Shown: piece by piece, positions 1 through 13,021 of the stretch
How the letters are laid out: each line of letters starts with the position of its first letter
Numbering within the stretch: the first letter of the stretch is position 1
NCBI GenBank assembly: GCA_032433765.1
Contig: JAVIAB010000046.1
Span: 65,852,375 to 65,916,374 of the forward strand
Source: Megaustenia siamemsis
Taxonomy: Eukaryota > Mollusca > Gastropoda > Stylommatophora > Ariophantidae
Direction: 5' to 3'
DNA: 64,000 nucleotides
Notes under the pieces: generated by a model
Databases searched by the model: none
The model's input: the letters and a program-made list of their open reading frames with translations, nothing else
What the model was told of the DNA's origin: nothing
Program-made: the position numbers and the translations under genes

Positions 1-1808
1 CCATTGTAGATGAGATCATTGGTTGCATGGCCATTTCTCTTATCTCTATATTAGTCTTGAATTCATCCCATTGTAGATGAGATCATTGGTTGCATGACCA
101 TTTCTCTTATCTCTATATTAGTCTTGAATTCATTCCATTGTAGATGAGATCATTGGTTGCATGACCATTTCTCTTATCTCTATATTAGTCTTGAATTCAT
201 TCCATTGTAGATGAGATCATTGGTTGCATGACCATTTCTCTTATCTCTATATTAGTCTTGAACTCATCCCATTGTAGATGAGATCGTTGGTTGCATGGCC
301 ATTTCTCTTATCTCTATATTAGTCTTGAATTCATTCCATTGTAGATGAGATCATTGGTTGCATGACCATTTCTCTTATCTCTATATTAGTCTTGAACTCA
401 TCCCATTGTAGATGAGATCATTGGTTACATGACCATTTCTCTTATCTCTATGTTAGTCTTGAACTCATTCCATTGTAGATGAGATTGTTGGTTGTATGAC
501 CATTTCTCTTATCTCTATATTAGTCTTGAATTCATCCCATTGTAGATGAGATCATTGGTTGCATGACCATTTCTCTTACCTCTATATTAGTCTTGAATTC
601 ATCCCATTGTAGATGAGATCATTGGTTGCATGACCATTTCTCTTATCTCTATATTAGTCTTGAACTCATCCATTGTAGATGAGATCATTGGTTGCATGGC
701 CATTTCTCTTATCTCTATATTAGTCTTGAATTCATCCATTGTAGATGAGATCGTTGGTTGCATGGCCATTTCTCTTATCTCTATATTAGTCTTGAACTCA
801 TCCCATTGTAGATGAGATCATTGGTTGCATGGCCATTTCTCTTATCTCTATATTAGTCTTGAATTCATCCCATTGTAGATGAGATTGTTGGTTGCATGGC
901 CATTTCTCTTATCTCTATATTAGTCTTGAACTCATCCCATTGTAGATGAGATCATTGGTTGCATGGCCATTTCTCTTATCTCTATATTAATCTTGAATTC
1001 ATTCCATTGTAGATGAGATTGTTGGTTACATGACCATTTCTCTTATCTCTATATTAGTCTTGAACTCATTCCATTGTAGATGAGATCGTTGGTTACATGA
1101 CCATTTCTCTTATCTCTATATTAGTCTTGAATTCATTCCATTGTAGATGAGATTGTTGGTTACATGACCATTTCTCTTATCTCTATATTAGTCTTGAACT
1201 CATTCCATTGTAGATGAGATCGTTGGTTGCATGACCATTTCTCTTATCTCTATATTAGTCTTGAATTCATTCCATTGTAGATGAGATCGTTGGTTGCATG
1301 ACAATTTCTCTTATCTCTATATTAGTCTTGAATTCATTCCATTGTAGATGAGATCGTTGGTTGCATGGCCATTTCTCTTATCTCTATATTAGTCTTGAAT
1401 TCATTCCATTGTAGATGAGATCGTTGGTTGCATGACCATTTCTCTTATCTCTATATTAGTCTTGAACTCATCCATTGTGGATGAGATCATTGGTTGCATG
1501 GCCATTTCTCTTATCTCTATATTAGTCTTGAATTCATTCCATTGTAGATGAGATCGTTGGTTACATGACCATTTCTCTTATCTCTATATTAGTCTTGAAT
1601 TCATTCCATTGTAGATGAGATCGTTGGTTACATGACCATTTCTCTTATCTCTATATTAGTCTTGAATTCATTCCATTGTAGATGAGATTGTTGGTTACAT
1701 GACCATTTCTCTTATCTCTATATTAGTCTTGAATTCATCCATTGTAGATGAGATCGTTGGTTACATGACCATTTCTCTTATCTCTATATTAGTCTTGAAC
1801 TCATCCCT
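1..1808. repeat. 67-bp minisatellite, about 27 copies, derived from a retrotransposon ORF
   Basis: Tandem units of 67 bp run from the window edge, recognisable by CCATTGTAGATGAGATC and TTTCTCTTATCTCTATATTAG, with point variants such as ATCATT/ATCGTT/ATTGTT and GCATGG/ACATGA. Read on the minus strand, each unit encodes DEFKTNIEIREMAMQPMISS or a close variant. This matches the WNEFKTNEEIREIANQPLIS part of the reverse-transcriptase remnant at 29133-30281, so the unit looks like an amplified slice of that retrotransposon. The array continues left of the window. Confidence 0.95.
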
Positions 1809-2018
1809 TGTACACAGGATATTCTTCGTAGGCATTTGTCTTCAGAAGTATTTAGTTTTTTCTCAATCTCTTTTTGTTGTTTTCTAGCTACACAAAGGTA
1901 AGTGTTGATAATATGTTTGAGTTGAATATTCTAATTTTACTTTTCTCGCTTTGTATTTTTTATTTCTATATTTTGTCCAACATTTTACAATTTGCAGCTA
2001 CTTTTGCTTTCCTGCTTC
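1809..2018. other. Non-repetitive intron segment between two arrays
   Basis: AT- and T-rich unique sequence. It holds one suggestive splice arrangement at 1888-1897, listed separately. Nothing else in it resembles myosin coding sequence. Confidence 0.6.
1888..1897 (+). other. Candidate 10-nt microexon (weak)
   Basis: A long T/C tract ends in TTTTCTAG at 1887. The ten bases CTACACAAAG follow, then a perfect donor GTAAGT at 1898-1903. Both splice signals are strong and in the sense of the myosin gene. If used in phase with the 5867 exon it would end ..YTK before ISVTEL. Vertebrate MYO1B has QFK at that place, so the match is poor. It could equally be a chance pairing of splice-like signals. 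Confidence 0.2.
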
Positions 2019-5000
2019 TGATCTCTTTCTTTGTTGTAATCCCTTGACCTATATGGTCAACCAAGATATAGATAGATCTCTTTCTTTGTTGTAATCCCTT
2101 GACCTATATGGTCAACCAAGATATAGATAGATCTCTTTCTTTGTTGTAACTCCTTGACCTATATGGTCAACCAAGATATAGATAGATCTCTTTCTTTGTT
2201 GTAATCCCTTGACCTATATGGTCAACCAAGATATAGATAGATCTCTTTCTTTGTTGTAATCCCTTGACCTATATGGTCAACCAAGATATAGATAGATCTC
2301 TTTCTTTGTTGTAACTCCTTGACCTATATGGTCAACCAAGATATAGATAGATCTCTTTCTTTGTTGTAATCCCTTGACCTATATGGTCAACCAAGATATA
2401 GATAGATCTCTTTCTTTGTTGTAATCCCTTGACCTATATGGTCAACCAAGATATAGATAGATCTCTTTCTTTGTTGTAACCACTTGACCTATATGGTCAA
2501 CCAAGATATAGATAGATCTCTTTCTTTGTTGTAATCCCTTGACCTATATGGTCAACCAAGATATAGATAGATCTCTTTCTTTGTTGTAATCCCTTGACCT
2601 ATATGGTCAACCAAGATATAGATAGATCTCTTTCTTTGTTGTAACCACTTGACCTATATGGTCAACCAAGATATAGATAGATCTCTTTCTTTGTTGTAAC
2701 CACTTGACCTATATGGTCAACCAAGATATAGATAGATCTCTTTCTTTGTTGTAACCCCTTGACCTATATGGTCAACCAAGATATAGATAGATCTCTTTCT
2801 TTGTTGTAATCCCTTGACCTATATGGTCAACCAAGATATAGATAGATCTCTTTCTTTGTTGTAACCACTTGACCTATATGGTCAACCAAGATATAGATAG
2901 ATCTCTTTCTTTGTTGTAACCACTTGACCTATATGGTCAACCAAGATATAGATAGATCTCTTTCTTTGTTGTAATCCCTTGACCTATATGGTCAACCAAG
3001 ATATAGATAGATCTCTTTCTTTGTTGTAATCCCTTGACCTATATGGTCAACCAAGATATAGATAGATCTCTTTCTTTGTTGTAATCCCTTGACCTATATG
3101 GTCAACCAAGATATAGATAGATCTCTTTCTTTGTTGTAACCACTTGACCTATATGGTCAACCAAGATATAGATAGATCTCTTTCTTTGTTGTAACCACTT
3201 GACCTATATGGTCAACCAAGATATAGATAGATCTCTTTCTTTGTTGTAACCCCTTGACCTATATGGTCAACCAAGATATAGATAGATCTCTTTCTTTGTT
3301 GTAATCCCTTGACCTATATGGTCAACCAAGATATAGATAGATCTCTTTCTTTGTTGTAATCCCTTGACCTATATGGTCAACCAAGATATAGATAGATCTC
3401 TTTCTTTGTTGTAACCCCTTGACCTATATGGTCAACCAAGATATAGATAGATCTCTTTCTTTGTTGTAATCCCTTGACCTATATGGTCAACCAAGATATA
3501 GATAGATCTCTTTCTTTGTTGTAACCACTTGACCTATATGGTCAACCAAGATATAGATAGATCTCTTTCTTTGTTGTAACCACTTGACCTATATGGTCAA
3601 CCAAGATATAGATAGATCTCTTTCTTTGTTGTAACCACTTGACCTATATGGTGAACCAAGATATAGATAGATCTCTTTCTTTGTTGTAACCACTTGACCT
3701 ATATGGTCAACCAAGATATAGATAGATCTCTTTCTTTGTTGTAACCACTTGACCTATATGGTCAACCAAGATATAGATAGATCTCTTTCTTTGTTGTAAT
3801 CCCTTGACCTATATGGTCAACCAAGATATAGATAGATCTCTTTCTTTGTTGTAATCCCTTGACCTATATGGTCAACCAAGATATAGATAGATCTCTTTCT
3901 TTGTTGTAATCCCTTGACCTATATGGTCAACCAAGATATAGATAGATCTCTTTCTTTGTTGTAATCCTTTGACCTATATGGTCAACCAAGATATAGATAG
4001 ATCTCTTTCTTTGTTGTAATCCCTTGACCTATATGGTCAACCAAGATATAGATAGATCTCTTTCTTTGTTGTAACCACTTGACCTATATGGTCAACCAAG
4101 ATATAGATAGATCTCTTTCTTTGTTGTAACCACTTGACCTATATGGTCAACCAAGATATAGATAGATCTCTTTCTTTGTTGTAACCACTTGACCTATATG
4201 GTCAACCAAGATATAGATAGATCTCTTTCTTTGTTGTAACCCCTTGACCTATATGGTCAACCAAGATATAGATAGATCTCTTTCTTTGTTGTAACCCCTT
4301 GACCTATATGGTCAACCAAGATATAGATAGATCTCTTTCTTTGTTGTAACCCCTTGACCTATATGGTCAACCAAGATATAGATAGATCTCTTTCTTTGTT
4401 GTAACCCCTTGACCTATATGGTCAACCAAGATATAGATAGATCTCTTTCTTTGTTGTAACCACTTGACCTATATGGTCAACCAAGATATAGATAGATCTC
4501 TTTCTTTGTTGTAACCACTTGACCTATATGGTCAACCAAGATATAGATAGATCTCTTTCTTTGTTGTAACCACTTGACCTATATGGTCAACCAAGATATA
4601 GATAGATCTCTTTCTTTGTTGTAACCCCTTGACCTATATGGTCAACCAAGATATAGATAGATCTCTTTCTTTGTTGTAACCACTTGACCTATATGGTCAA
4701 CCAAGATATAGATAGATCTCTTTCTTTGTTGTAACCACTTGACCTATATGGTCAACCAAGATATAGATAGATCTCTTTCTTTGTTGTAACCACTTGACCT
4801 ATATGGTCAACCAAGATATAGATAGATCTCTTTCTTTGTTGTAACCACTTGACCTATATGGTCAACCAAGATATAGATAGATCTCTTTCTTCGTTGTAAC
4901 CCCTTGACCTATATTACAAGCAAGATACATATAGATCTCTTTCTTTGTTGTAACCCATTGACCTATATTACAAGCAAGATACATATAGATCTCTTTCTTT

Positions 5001-5794
5001 GTTGTAACCCATTGACCTATATTACAACCAAGATATAGATAGATCTCTTTCTTTGTTGTAACCCCTTGACCTATATTACCAGCAAGATATAGATAGATCT
5101 GTATCTTTGTTATAACCCCTTGACCTATATTACAAGACATATATAGATAGATCTCTATCTTTGTTGTAACCCCTTGACCTATATTACCAGCAAGATATAG
5201 ATAGATCTCTATCTTTGTTGTAACCCCTTGACCTATATTACCAGCAAGATATAGATAGATCTCTTTCTTCGTTGTAACCCCTTGACCTATATTACCAGCA
5301 AGATACATATAGATCTCTTTCTTTGTTGTAACCCATTGACCTATATTACAAGCAAGATACATATAGATCTCTTTCTTTGTTGTAACCCATTGACCTATAT
5401 TACAACCAAGATATAGATAGATCTGTATCTTTGTTATAACCCCTTGACCTATATTACAGGACATATATAGATAGATCTCTATCTTTGTTGTAACCCCTTG
5501 ACCTATATTACCAGCAAGATATAGATAGATCTCTTTCTTTGTTGTAACTCCTTGACCTATATTACAAGCAAGATATATATAGATCTCTTTCTTTGTTGTA
5601 ATTCCTTGACCTATATTACAAGCAAGATATATATAGATCTCTTTCTTTGTTGTAACTCCTTGACCTATATTACAAGCAAGATATATATAGATCTCTTTCT
5701 TTGTAGTAACCCCTTGACCTAATTTACAAGCCAGATATAGATAGATCTCTTTCTTTGTTGTAACCCCTTGACCTATATTACAAGATAGATATAG
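2019..5794. repeat. 55-bp minisatellite with an internal hairpin, about 68 copies
   Basis: Units contain ATCTCTTTCTTTGTTGTAA and the perfect inverted repeat TTGACC-TATAT-GGTCAA. From 2019 to about 4890 units are nearly identical, differing mainly in a CCC/CAC/TCC triplet before TTGACC. From 4891 to 5794 the units are diverged: the right hairpin arm GGTCAA is replaced by TACAAG or TACCAG and lengths drift by a base or two. The array fills almost the whole intron upstream of the exon at 5867. Confidence 0.95.
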
Positions 5795-5866
5795 ATAGCA
5801 GTCTACTCTGTGTTCTGAAAGCAGTGCTCATATCTGCACCAATAACCAAATGTTGTCCTGTCACAG

Positions 5867-5932
5867 ATCTCAGTCACGGAGCTCATGAAAAACCTCAGCT
5901 CAAAGAATCCAAACTACATTCGGTGTATCAAG
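5867..5932 (+). CDS. Myo1b: Class I myosin exon: motor domain, NPNYIRCIK segment
   Basis: This 66-nt exon encodes 22 residues that include SVTELMKNLSSKNP and NYIRCIK. The segment is a hallmark of the myosin motor just before the SH1 helix and converter region; in MYO1B the equivalent reads LMKNL..KNPNYIRCIKPND. The acceptor is TGTCCTGTCACAG ending at 5866. The donor GTAAGT starts at 5933, and the exon ends in phase 0. A second AG at 5872-5873 could serve as acceptor, but it would drop the conserved Ser and change the phase, so I prefer 5866. The protein is an actin-activated ATPase that links membranes to actin; this exon lies in the motor head. The preceding motor exons are left of the window or hidden upstream. 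A 51-bp repeat array begins directly at the donor. Confidence 0.93.
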
Positions 5933-6325
5933 GTAAGTCCCACTGACTCAACTTTGACAACACTGCAATGGCTAACTCCCACATTAAGCCCCACTGACTC
6001 AACTTTGACAACACTGCAATGGCTAACTCCCACATTAAGCCCCACTGACTCAACTTTGACAACACTGCAATGACTGACTCCCACATTAAGCCCCACTGAC
6101 TCAACTTTGACAACACTGCAATGACTGACTCCCACATTAAGCCCCACTGACTCAACTTTGACAACACTGCAAGGACTGAGTCCCACGAGTCAACTTTGAC
6201 AACACTGCAATGACTCCCACATTAAGCCCCACTGACTCAACTTTGACAACACTGCAATGACTGACTCCCACATTAAGTACCACTGACTCAACTTTGACAA
6301 CACTGCAATTACTGACTCCTACAAA
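5933..6325. repeat. 51-bp minisatellite starting at a splice donor, about 7.5 copies
   Basis: The units carry CCCACTGACTCAACTTTGAC and AACACTGCAATG. The first unit begins within three or four bases of the GTAAGT donor of the myosin exon. Later copies change GGCTAACTCC to GACTGACTCC, and one copy is shortened near 6180. Confidence 0.93.
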
Positions 6326-7302
6326 CTAGTGACAGAAACTGCAGCTCCCAATGACTGACTCCCACAAGCTAGTGACAGAAACTGCAGCTCCCAATGACTG
6401 ACTCCCACAAGCTAGTGACAGAAACTGCAGCTCCCAATGACTGACTCCCACAAGCTAGTGACAGAAACTGCAGCTCCCAATGACTGACTCCCACAAGCTA
6501 GTGACAGAAACTACAGCTCCCAATGACTGACTCCCACAAGCTAGTGACAGAAACTGCAGCTCCCAATGACTGACTCCCACAAGCTAGTGACAGAAACTAC
6601 AGCTCCCAATGACTGACTCCCACAAGCTAGTGACAGAAACTACAGCTCCCAATGACTGACTCCCACAAGCTAGTAACAGAAACTGCAGCTCCTAATGACT
6701 GACTCCCACAAGCTAGTGACAGAAACTGCAGCTCCCAATGACTGACTCCCACAAGCTAGTGACAGAAACTGCAGCTCCCAATGACTGACTCCCACAAGCT
6801 AGTGACAGAAACTGCAGCTCCCAATGACTGACTCCCACAAACTAGTGACAGAAACTGCAGCTCCCAATGACTGACTCCCACAAGCTAGTGACAGAAACTG
6901 CAGCTCCCAATGACTGACTCCCACAAGCTAGTGACAGAAACTGCAGCTCCCAATGACTGACTCCCACAAGCTAGTGACAGAAACTGCAGGTCCCAATGAC
7001 TGACTCCCACAAGCTAGTGACAGAAACTGCAGCTCCCAATGACTGACTCCCACAAGCTAGTGACAGAAACTGCAGCTCCCAATGACTGACTCCCACAAGC
7101 TAGTGACAGAAACTGCAGCTCCCAATGACTGACTCCCACAAGCTAGTGACAGAAACTGCAGCTCCCAATGACTGACTCCCACAAGCTAGTGACAGAAACT
7201 GCAGCTCCCAATGACTGACTCCCACAAGCTAGTGACAGAAACTGCAGCTCCCAATGACTGACTCCCACAAGCTAGTGACAGAAACTGCAGCTCCCAATGA
7301 CT
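6326..7302. repeat. 43-bp minisatellite, about 22 copies
   Basis: The units contain ACAAGCTAGTGACAGAAACT and GCAGCTCCCAATGACTGACT, with very few substitutions (GCAG/ACAG, GCTAG/ACTAG). It follows the 51-bp array directly and shares its GACTGACTCC motif, so it may have grown from that array's edge. Confidence 0.95.
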
Positions 7303-7360
7303 CTTGCTACCTGACATGTTTTTGCTGGTTGATCTTGAATTTCTTGAGGTGTTAAATAAT

Positions 7361-8399
7361 AATCATCATCATCAAATACCATGCCTGCTGGCCTAGGTGA
7401 TCATGTCTCTCCACAACTTTCGATCTCGGCAGTTATTTATCATTTCTGTTGTTGACCTTCTGCCAAGCCATTCTCTTAAGCTGTCTGATGTTTTTTTTTC
7501 TCTTTGTTTCCCTCTATCTCTTCGTCCCTCAATTTTTCCAGTTGTTACAATATGTTCCAGCTGTTCTCTTCTCATTACATGGCCAAAAAATGATGATTTT
7601 TTCTTCCTAATATTGGAAATTAGCTCTCTTTTTGCTTTGACCTCTCTCATAACATCTTCATTACTCTTCTTAGCTGTCCATGGTACTCTCAACATTCTTC
7701 TGTAAAACCACATTACTACAGACTCCAGTGATTTTCTTGTCTGTTGTCCTATTGTCCATGATTCACATCCATATGTTAAGGCTGGCTCTACATAACATTT
7801 AACAACTCTTTTTCCTGTTTCTATTGTCAAAAATGGATTGCATAGTATCTTCCTCATTTTTTTGGAAAGCTGCTTTTGCCTGAGCCATTCTGTATCTCAC
7901 CTCTGTTGTACATCTACCATCTGAGGTTAACAAAGTTCCCAAATATTTAAATTCATTTACCTGTTTTAATATTGTTCCACTTGTCTTTATTTTGCACTGA
8001 GGTGATGTCTTTTTCTTTATTGCTAGCATTACTTTTGTCTTTTTGCTATTAAGACTGAGTCCTTTATTTTTGCTTTCCTTGACTATGTCTAACATTTCTT
8101 GTAACTAATTTTTCACTCTTAGCGATTAAGACTGTATCATCAGCATACCTTAGATTATTTATATTATGACCTCCAATTGTTATTCCAGGCATGCCCCTTA
8201 TGGATCTTAAAATAATCTCACTATAAATATTAAACAAATCTGGTGACAGCACACAACCTTGTCTAACACCCTGTTTTATTTGTTGAAACATTCCCAATTG
8301 GTTTCCAGTTCTTATGGCCGCTGTTTGTTGCCAGTACATGTTCTTTATTATTCTTAGATCTTTGCTGTCTATGTTTATGCTTTCTAAATTTTGATTATT
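7361..8399 (-). pseudogene. RTE-like non-LTR retrotransposon 3' fragment, copy 1 (broken)
   Basis: This is the C-terminal half of a reverse transcriptase, read on the minus strand in three frames. About 8339-8064 gives [17 protein letters not shown] and the catalytic YADD in [15 protein letters not shown]. About 8095-7799 gives NSKKTKVM and NEFKYLGTLLTSDGR. About 7857-7393 gives CESWTI, MLRVPWTAKKSNEDV and FGHVMRRE up to a stop. Two frameshifts and 5' truncation make it dead. The 3' end at 7361-7380 carries a (TGA)n-type tail (ATCATCATCATC on the + strand), as is common for RTE-like elements. Possible diverged target duplications are TTTCTTGAGGTGTTAAATAAT on the left and TTTCTTGGTGCTTGTTAAAT on the right. 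It is about 95% alike by eye to 27717-28752. Clade assignment is tentative. Confidence 0.88.
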
Positions 8400-9150
8400 T
8401 CTTGGTGCTTGTTAAATAATAGAGGAGTTAAATAATAAATGAGTCAAATAATAAATGAGTTAAATAATAGAGGAGTTAAATAATAGATGAGCTAAATAAT
8501 AAATGAGTTAAATAATAGAGGAGTTAAATAATAAATGAGTTAAATAATAGAGGAGTTAAATAATAGAGGAGTTAAATAATAGAGGAGTTAAATAATAGAG
8601 GAGTTAAAAAATAAATGAGTTAAATAATAGAGGAGTTAAATAATAAATGAGTTAAATAATAGATGAGCTAAATAATAGAGGAGCTAAATAATAGATGAGT
8701 TAAATAATAAATGAGCTAAATAATAGAGGAGTTAAATAATAGAGGAGTTAAATAATAGAGGAGTTAAATAATAGAGGAGTTAAATAATAAATGAGTTAAA
8801 TAATAGATGAGCTAAATAATAGAGGAGTTAAATAATAGAGGAGTTAAATAATAAATTAGTTAAATAATAGAGAAGTTAAATAATAGATGAGTTAAATAAT
8901 AGAGGAGTTAAATAATAAATGAGTTAAACAATAAATGAGTTAAATAATAGAGGAGTTAAATAATAGATGAGCTAAATAATAGAGGAGTTAAATAATAGAT
9001 GAGTTAAATAATAAATGAGTTAAATAATAGAGGAGTTAAATAATAGAGGAGTTAAATAAAATAATAAATGAGTTAAATAATAGAGGAGTTAAATAATAAA
9101 TGAGTTAAATATTAGATGAGTTAAATAATAGAGGAGTTATATAATAGAGG
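8400..9150. repeat. 15-bp minisatellite, about 49 copies
   Basis: Units alternate between TAAATAATAGAGGAG and TAAATAATAAATGAG with minor variants (GATGAGC). The motif GTTAAATAAT also lies immediately on the other side of the retrotransposon fragment (7351-7360). The array may therefore have grown out of that element's target-site duplication, or the element may have landed at the array edge. Confidence 0.95.
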
Positions 9151-12135
9151 AGTTTGATTGACTTGACATGTAGGGCAACATCACAGTCATTGATTGGCTT
9201 GACTTGTAGGGCAACATCACAGTCATTGATTAGCTTGACTTGTATGGCAATTAACATCACAGTCATTGATTAGCTTGACTTGAAAGGCAACATCACAGTC
9301 ATTGATTAGCTTGACTTGAAAGACAACATCACAGTCATTGATTAGCTTGACTTGAAAGGTAACATCACAGTCATAGATTGACTTGACTTGTATGGCAATA
9401 AACATCACAGTCATTGATTAGCTTGACTTGAAAGGCAAATCTCAGTCATTGATTAGCTTGACTTGAAAGGCAACATCACAGTCATTGATTAGCTTGACTT
9501 GAAAGGCAACATCACAGTCATTGATTAGCTTGACTTGAAAGGCAACATCACAGTCATTGATTAGCTTGACTTGAAACGGCAACATCTCAGTCATTGATCA
9601 GCTTGACTTGAAACGGCAACATCTCAGTCATTGATCAGCTTGACTTGAAACGGCAACATCTCAGTCATTGATTAGCTTGACTTGAAACGGCAACATCTCA
9701 GTCATTGATCAGCTTGACTTGAAAGGCAACATCACAGTCATTGATTAGCTTGACTAGAAACGGCAACATCTCAGTCATTGATTAGCTTGACTTGAAACGG
9801 CAACATCTCAGTCATTGATCAGCTTGACTTGAAAGGCAACATCACAGTCATTGATTAGCTTGACTTGAAACGGCAACATCTCAGTCATTGATTAGCTTGA
9901 CTTGAAACGGCAACATCTCAGTCATTGATCAGCTTGACTTGAAAGGCAACATCACAGTCATTGATTAGCTTGACTAGAAACGGCAACATCTCAGTCATTG
10001 ATTAGCTTGACTTGAAACGGCAACATCTCAGTCATTGATCAGCTTGACTTGAAAGACAACAAACACCACAGGCATTGATTGACTTGACTTGTAGGGCAAC
10101 AAACATCACAGTCATTGATTAGCTTGACTTGAAAGGCAACATCACAGTCATTGATTAGCTTGACTTGAAAGGTAACATCACAGTCATTGATTAGCTTGAC
10201 TTGAAAGGCAACATCACAATCATTGATTGACTTGACTTGTAGGGCAACAAACATCACAATCATTGATTGACTTGACTTGTAGGGCAACAAACATCACAGT
10301 CATTGATTGACTTGACTTGTAGGGCAACAAACATCACAGTCATTGATTGACTTGACTTGTAGGGCAACAAACATCACAGTCATTGATTAGCTTGACTTGT
10401 AGGGCAACATCACAGTCATTGATTAGCTTGACTTGTAGGGCAACATCACAGTCATTGATTAGCTTGACTTGTAGGGCAACATCACAGTCATTGATTAGCT
10501 TGACTTGTAGGGCAACATCACAGTCATTGATTAGCTTGACTTGTAGGGCAACATCAGTCATTGATTGACTTGACGGGCAACATCACAGTCATTGATTAGC
10601 TTGACATGTAGGGCAACATCAGTCATTGATTGACTTGACTTGTGGGGCAACATCACAGTCATTGATTAGCTTGACTTGTAGGGCAACATCACAGTCATTG
10701 ATTAGCTTGACATGTAGGGCAACATCAGTCATTGATTGACTTGACTTGTAGGGCAACATCACAGTCATTGATTAGCTTGACTTGTAGGGCAACATCACAG
10801 TCATTGATTAGCTTGACTTGTAGGGCAACATCAGTCATTGATTGACTTGACTTGTGGGGCAACATCTTAGTCATTTGTTGGCTTGACGTGTGGGGCAGCA
10901 TCACAGTCATTGATTGGCTTGACTTATAGGGCAACATCACAGTCATTGATTAGCTTGACTTATAGGGCAACATCACAGTCATTGATTGGCTTGACTTATA
11001 GGGCAACATCACAGTCATTCATTGGCTTGACTTGTAGGGCAACATCACAGTCATTGATTGGCTTAACTTTTAGGGCAACATCACAGTCATTGATTGGCCT
11101 GACTTATAGGGCAACTTCACAGTCATTGATTGGCTTGACTTGTAGGGCAACATCTCAGTCATTGATTGGCATAACGTTTAGGGCAACATCTCAGTCATTG
11201 ATTGGCTTGACTTGTAGGGCAACATAAGTCATTGATTTGCTTGACTTGTGGGGCAACATTACAATCATTGATTAGCTTGACTTGTAGGGCAATATCACAG
11301 TCATTGAGTAACTTGACTTATAGGGCAACATCACAGTCATTGATTGGCTTAACTTGTGCCGCAACATTACAGTCATTTATTGGCTTGACTTGTAGGGCAA
11401 CATCACCATCATTGATTGGCTTACTTTGTAGGGCAGCATCAGAGTCAGTGATTGGCTTGACTTGTGGGGCAATATCACAGTCATTGATTGTCTTAGCTTG
11501 TAGGGTAACATCACAGTCATTGATTGGCTTGACTTGTAGGGCAACATCACAGTCATTGGTTGGCCTATCATGTAGGGTAACATTACAATCATTGATTGGC
11601 TTGACTTGTGCCGCAACATCACAGTCATTGATTGGTTTGACTTGTAGGGCAACATTACAGTCATTGATTGGCTTGACTTGTAGGGCAACATCACCATCAT
11701 TGATTGGCTTACTTTGTAGGGCAACATCAGAGTAATTGATTGGCTTTACTTGTAGGGCAACAACAGTGTGATTGGTTGGCTTGACTTGTAGGGCAACATC
11801 ACCATCATTAATTGGTTCACCTTGTAGGGCAACTTCAGAGCAAGTGATTGGCTTGACTTGTAGGGCAACATCACAGTCATTGCTTGGCTTGACTTGTAGG
11901 GCAACATCACAGTCAATGATAGATGTGACTTGTAGGGCAACATCACAGTCAGTGATAGATGTGACTTGTAGGGCGACATCACAGTCAGTGATAGATGTGA
12001 CTTGTAGGGCAACATCACAGTCAGTGATAGATGTGACTTGTAGGGAAAATCACAGTCATTGCTTGGCTTGACTTGTAGGGCAACATCACAGTCATTGATC
12101 ACCTTTCCTTGTGGTGACTTGTAGGGTAGAACCCT
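9151..12135. repeat. 36-bp minisatellite with subfamilies, about 80 copies
   Basis: The unit holds CAGTCATTGATTAGCTTGAC and TTGTAGGGCAACATCA. Subfamilies occupy zones: GAAAGGCAAC and GAAACGGCAAC forms at about 9270-10060, CAACAAACATC forms at 10060-10390, TTGTAGGGC forms after that, and GATAGATGTGACTTG forms near 11920-12050. A higher-order repeat of about 220 bp is visible around 9752 and 9972, marked by the rare GACTAGAAACGG variant. Confidence 0.93.
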
Positions 12136-12214
12136 CTTCACCATTTTCCATTCTAAGCCATCAATCAAAGAACCACTTCCCTCTCCCTCCCCTTCTTTTT
12201 ACTTATTGAAAATG
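12136..12214. other. Short unique spacer
   Basis: Unique sequence with a CCCTCTCCCTCCCC pyrimidine tract. No coding or RNA signal is visible. Confidence 0.6.
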
Positions 12215-13021
12215 GCCTGTTGAACATAGAACTTATTGTAGATATTCTATCAAACATAGAACTTATTGTAGATATTCTATCAAACATAGAACTTATTGTA
12301 GATATTCTATCAAACATAGAACTTATTGTAGATATTCTATCAAACATAGAACTTATTGTAGATATTCTATCAAACATAGAACTTATTGTAGATATTCTAT
12401 CAAACATAGAACTTATTGTAGATATTCTATCAAACATAGAACTTATTGTAGATATTCTATCAAACATAGAACTTATTGTAGATATTCTATCAAACATAGA
12501 ACTTATTGTAGATATTCTATCAAACATAGAACTTATTGTAGATATTCTATCAAACATAGAACTTATTGTAGATATTCTATCAAACATAGAACTTATTGTA
12601 GATATTCTATCAAACATAGAACTTATTGTAGATATTCTATCAAACATAGAACTTATTGTAGATATTCTATCAAACATAGAACTTATTGTAGATATTCTAT
12701 CAAACATAGAGCTTATTGTAGATATTCTATCAAACATAGAACTTATTGTAGATATTCTATCAAACATAGAGCTTATTGTAGATATTCTATCAAACATAGA
12801 ACTTATTGTAGATATTCTATCAAACAGAACTTATCATGATATTCTACCAAACATAGAACTTATTGTAGATATTCTATCAAACATAGAATTTATTGTAGAT
12901 ATTCTATCAAACATAGAACTTATTGTAGATATTCTACCAAACATAGAACTTATTGTAGATATTCTATCAAGCATAGAACTTATTGTAGATATTCTATCAA
13001 GTATAGAACTTATTGTAGATA
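12215..13021. repeat. 30-bp minisatellite, left part, about 27 copies
   Basis: Near-perfect units contain AACATAGAACTTATTGTAGA and TATTCTATCA, with almost no variation up to 12820. Thirty is a multiple of three and the unit has no stop in several frames, so long open frames appear on both strands; they are by-products. The array is cut at 13021 by a DNA transposon and resumes at 13893. Confidence 0.96.
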
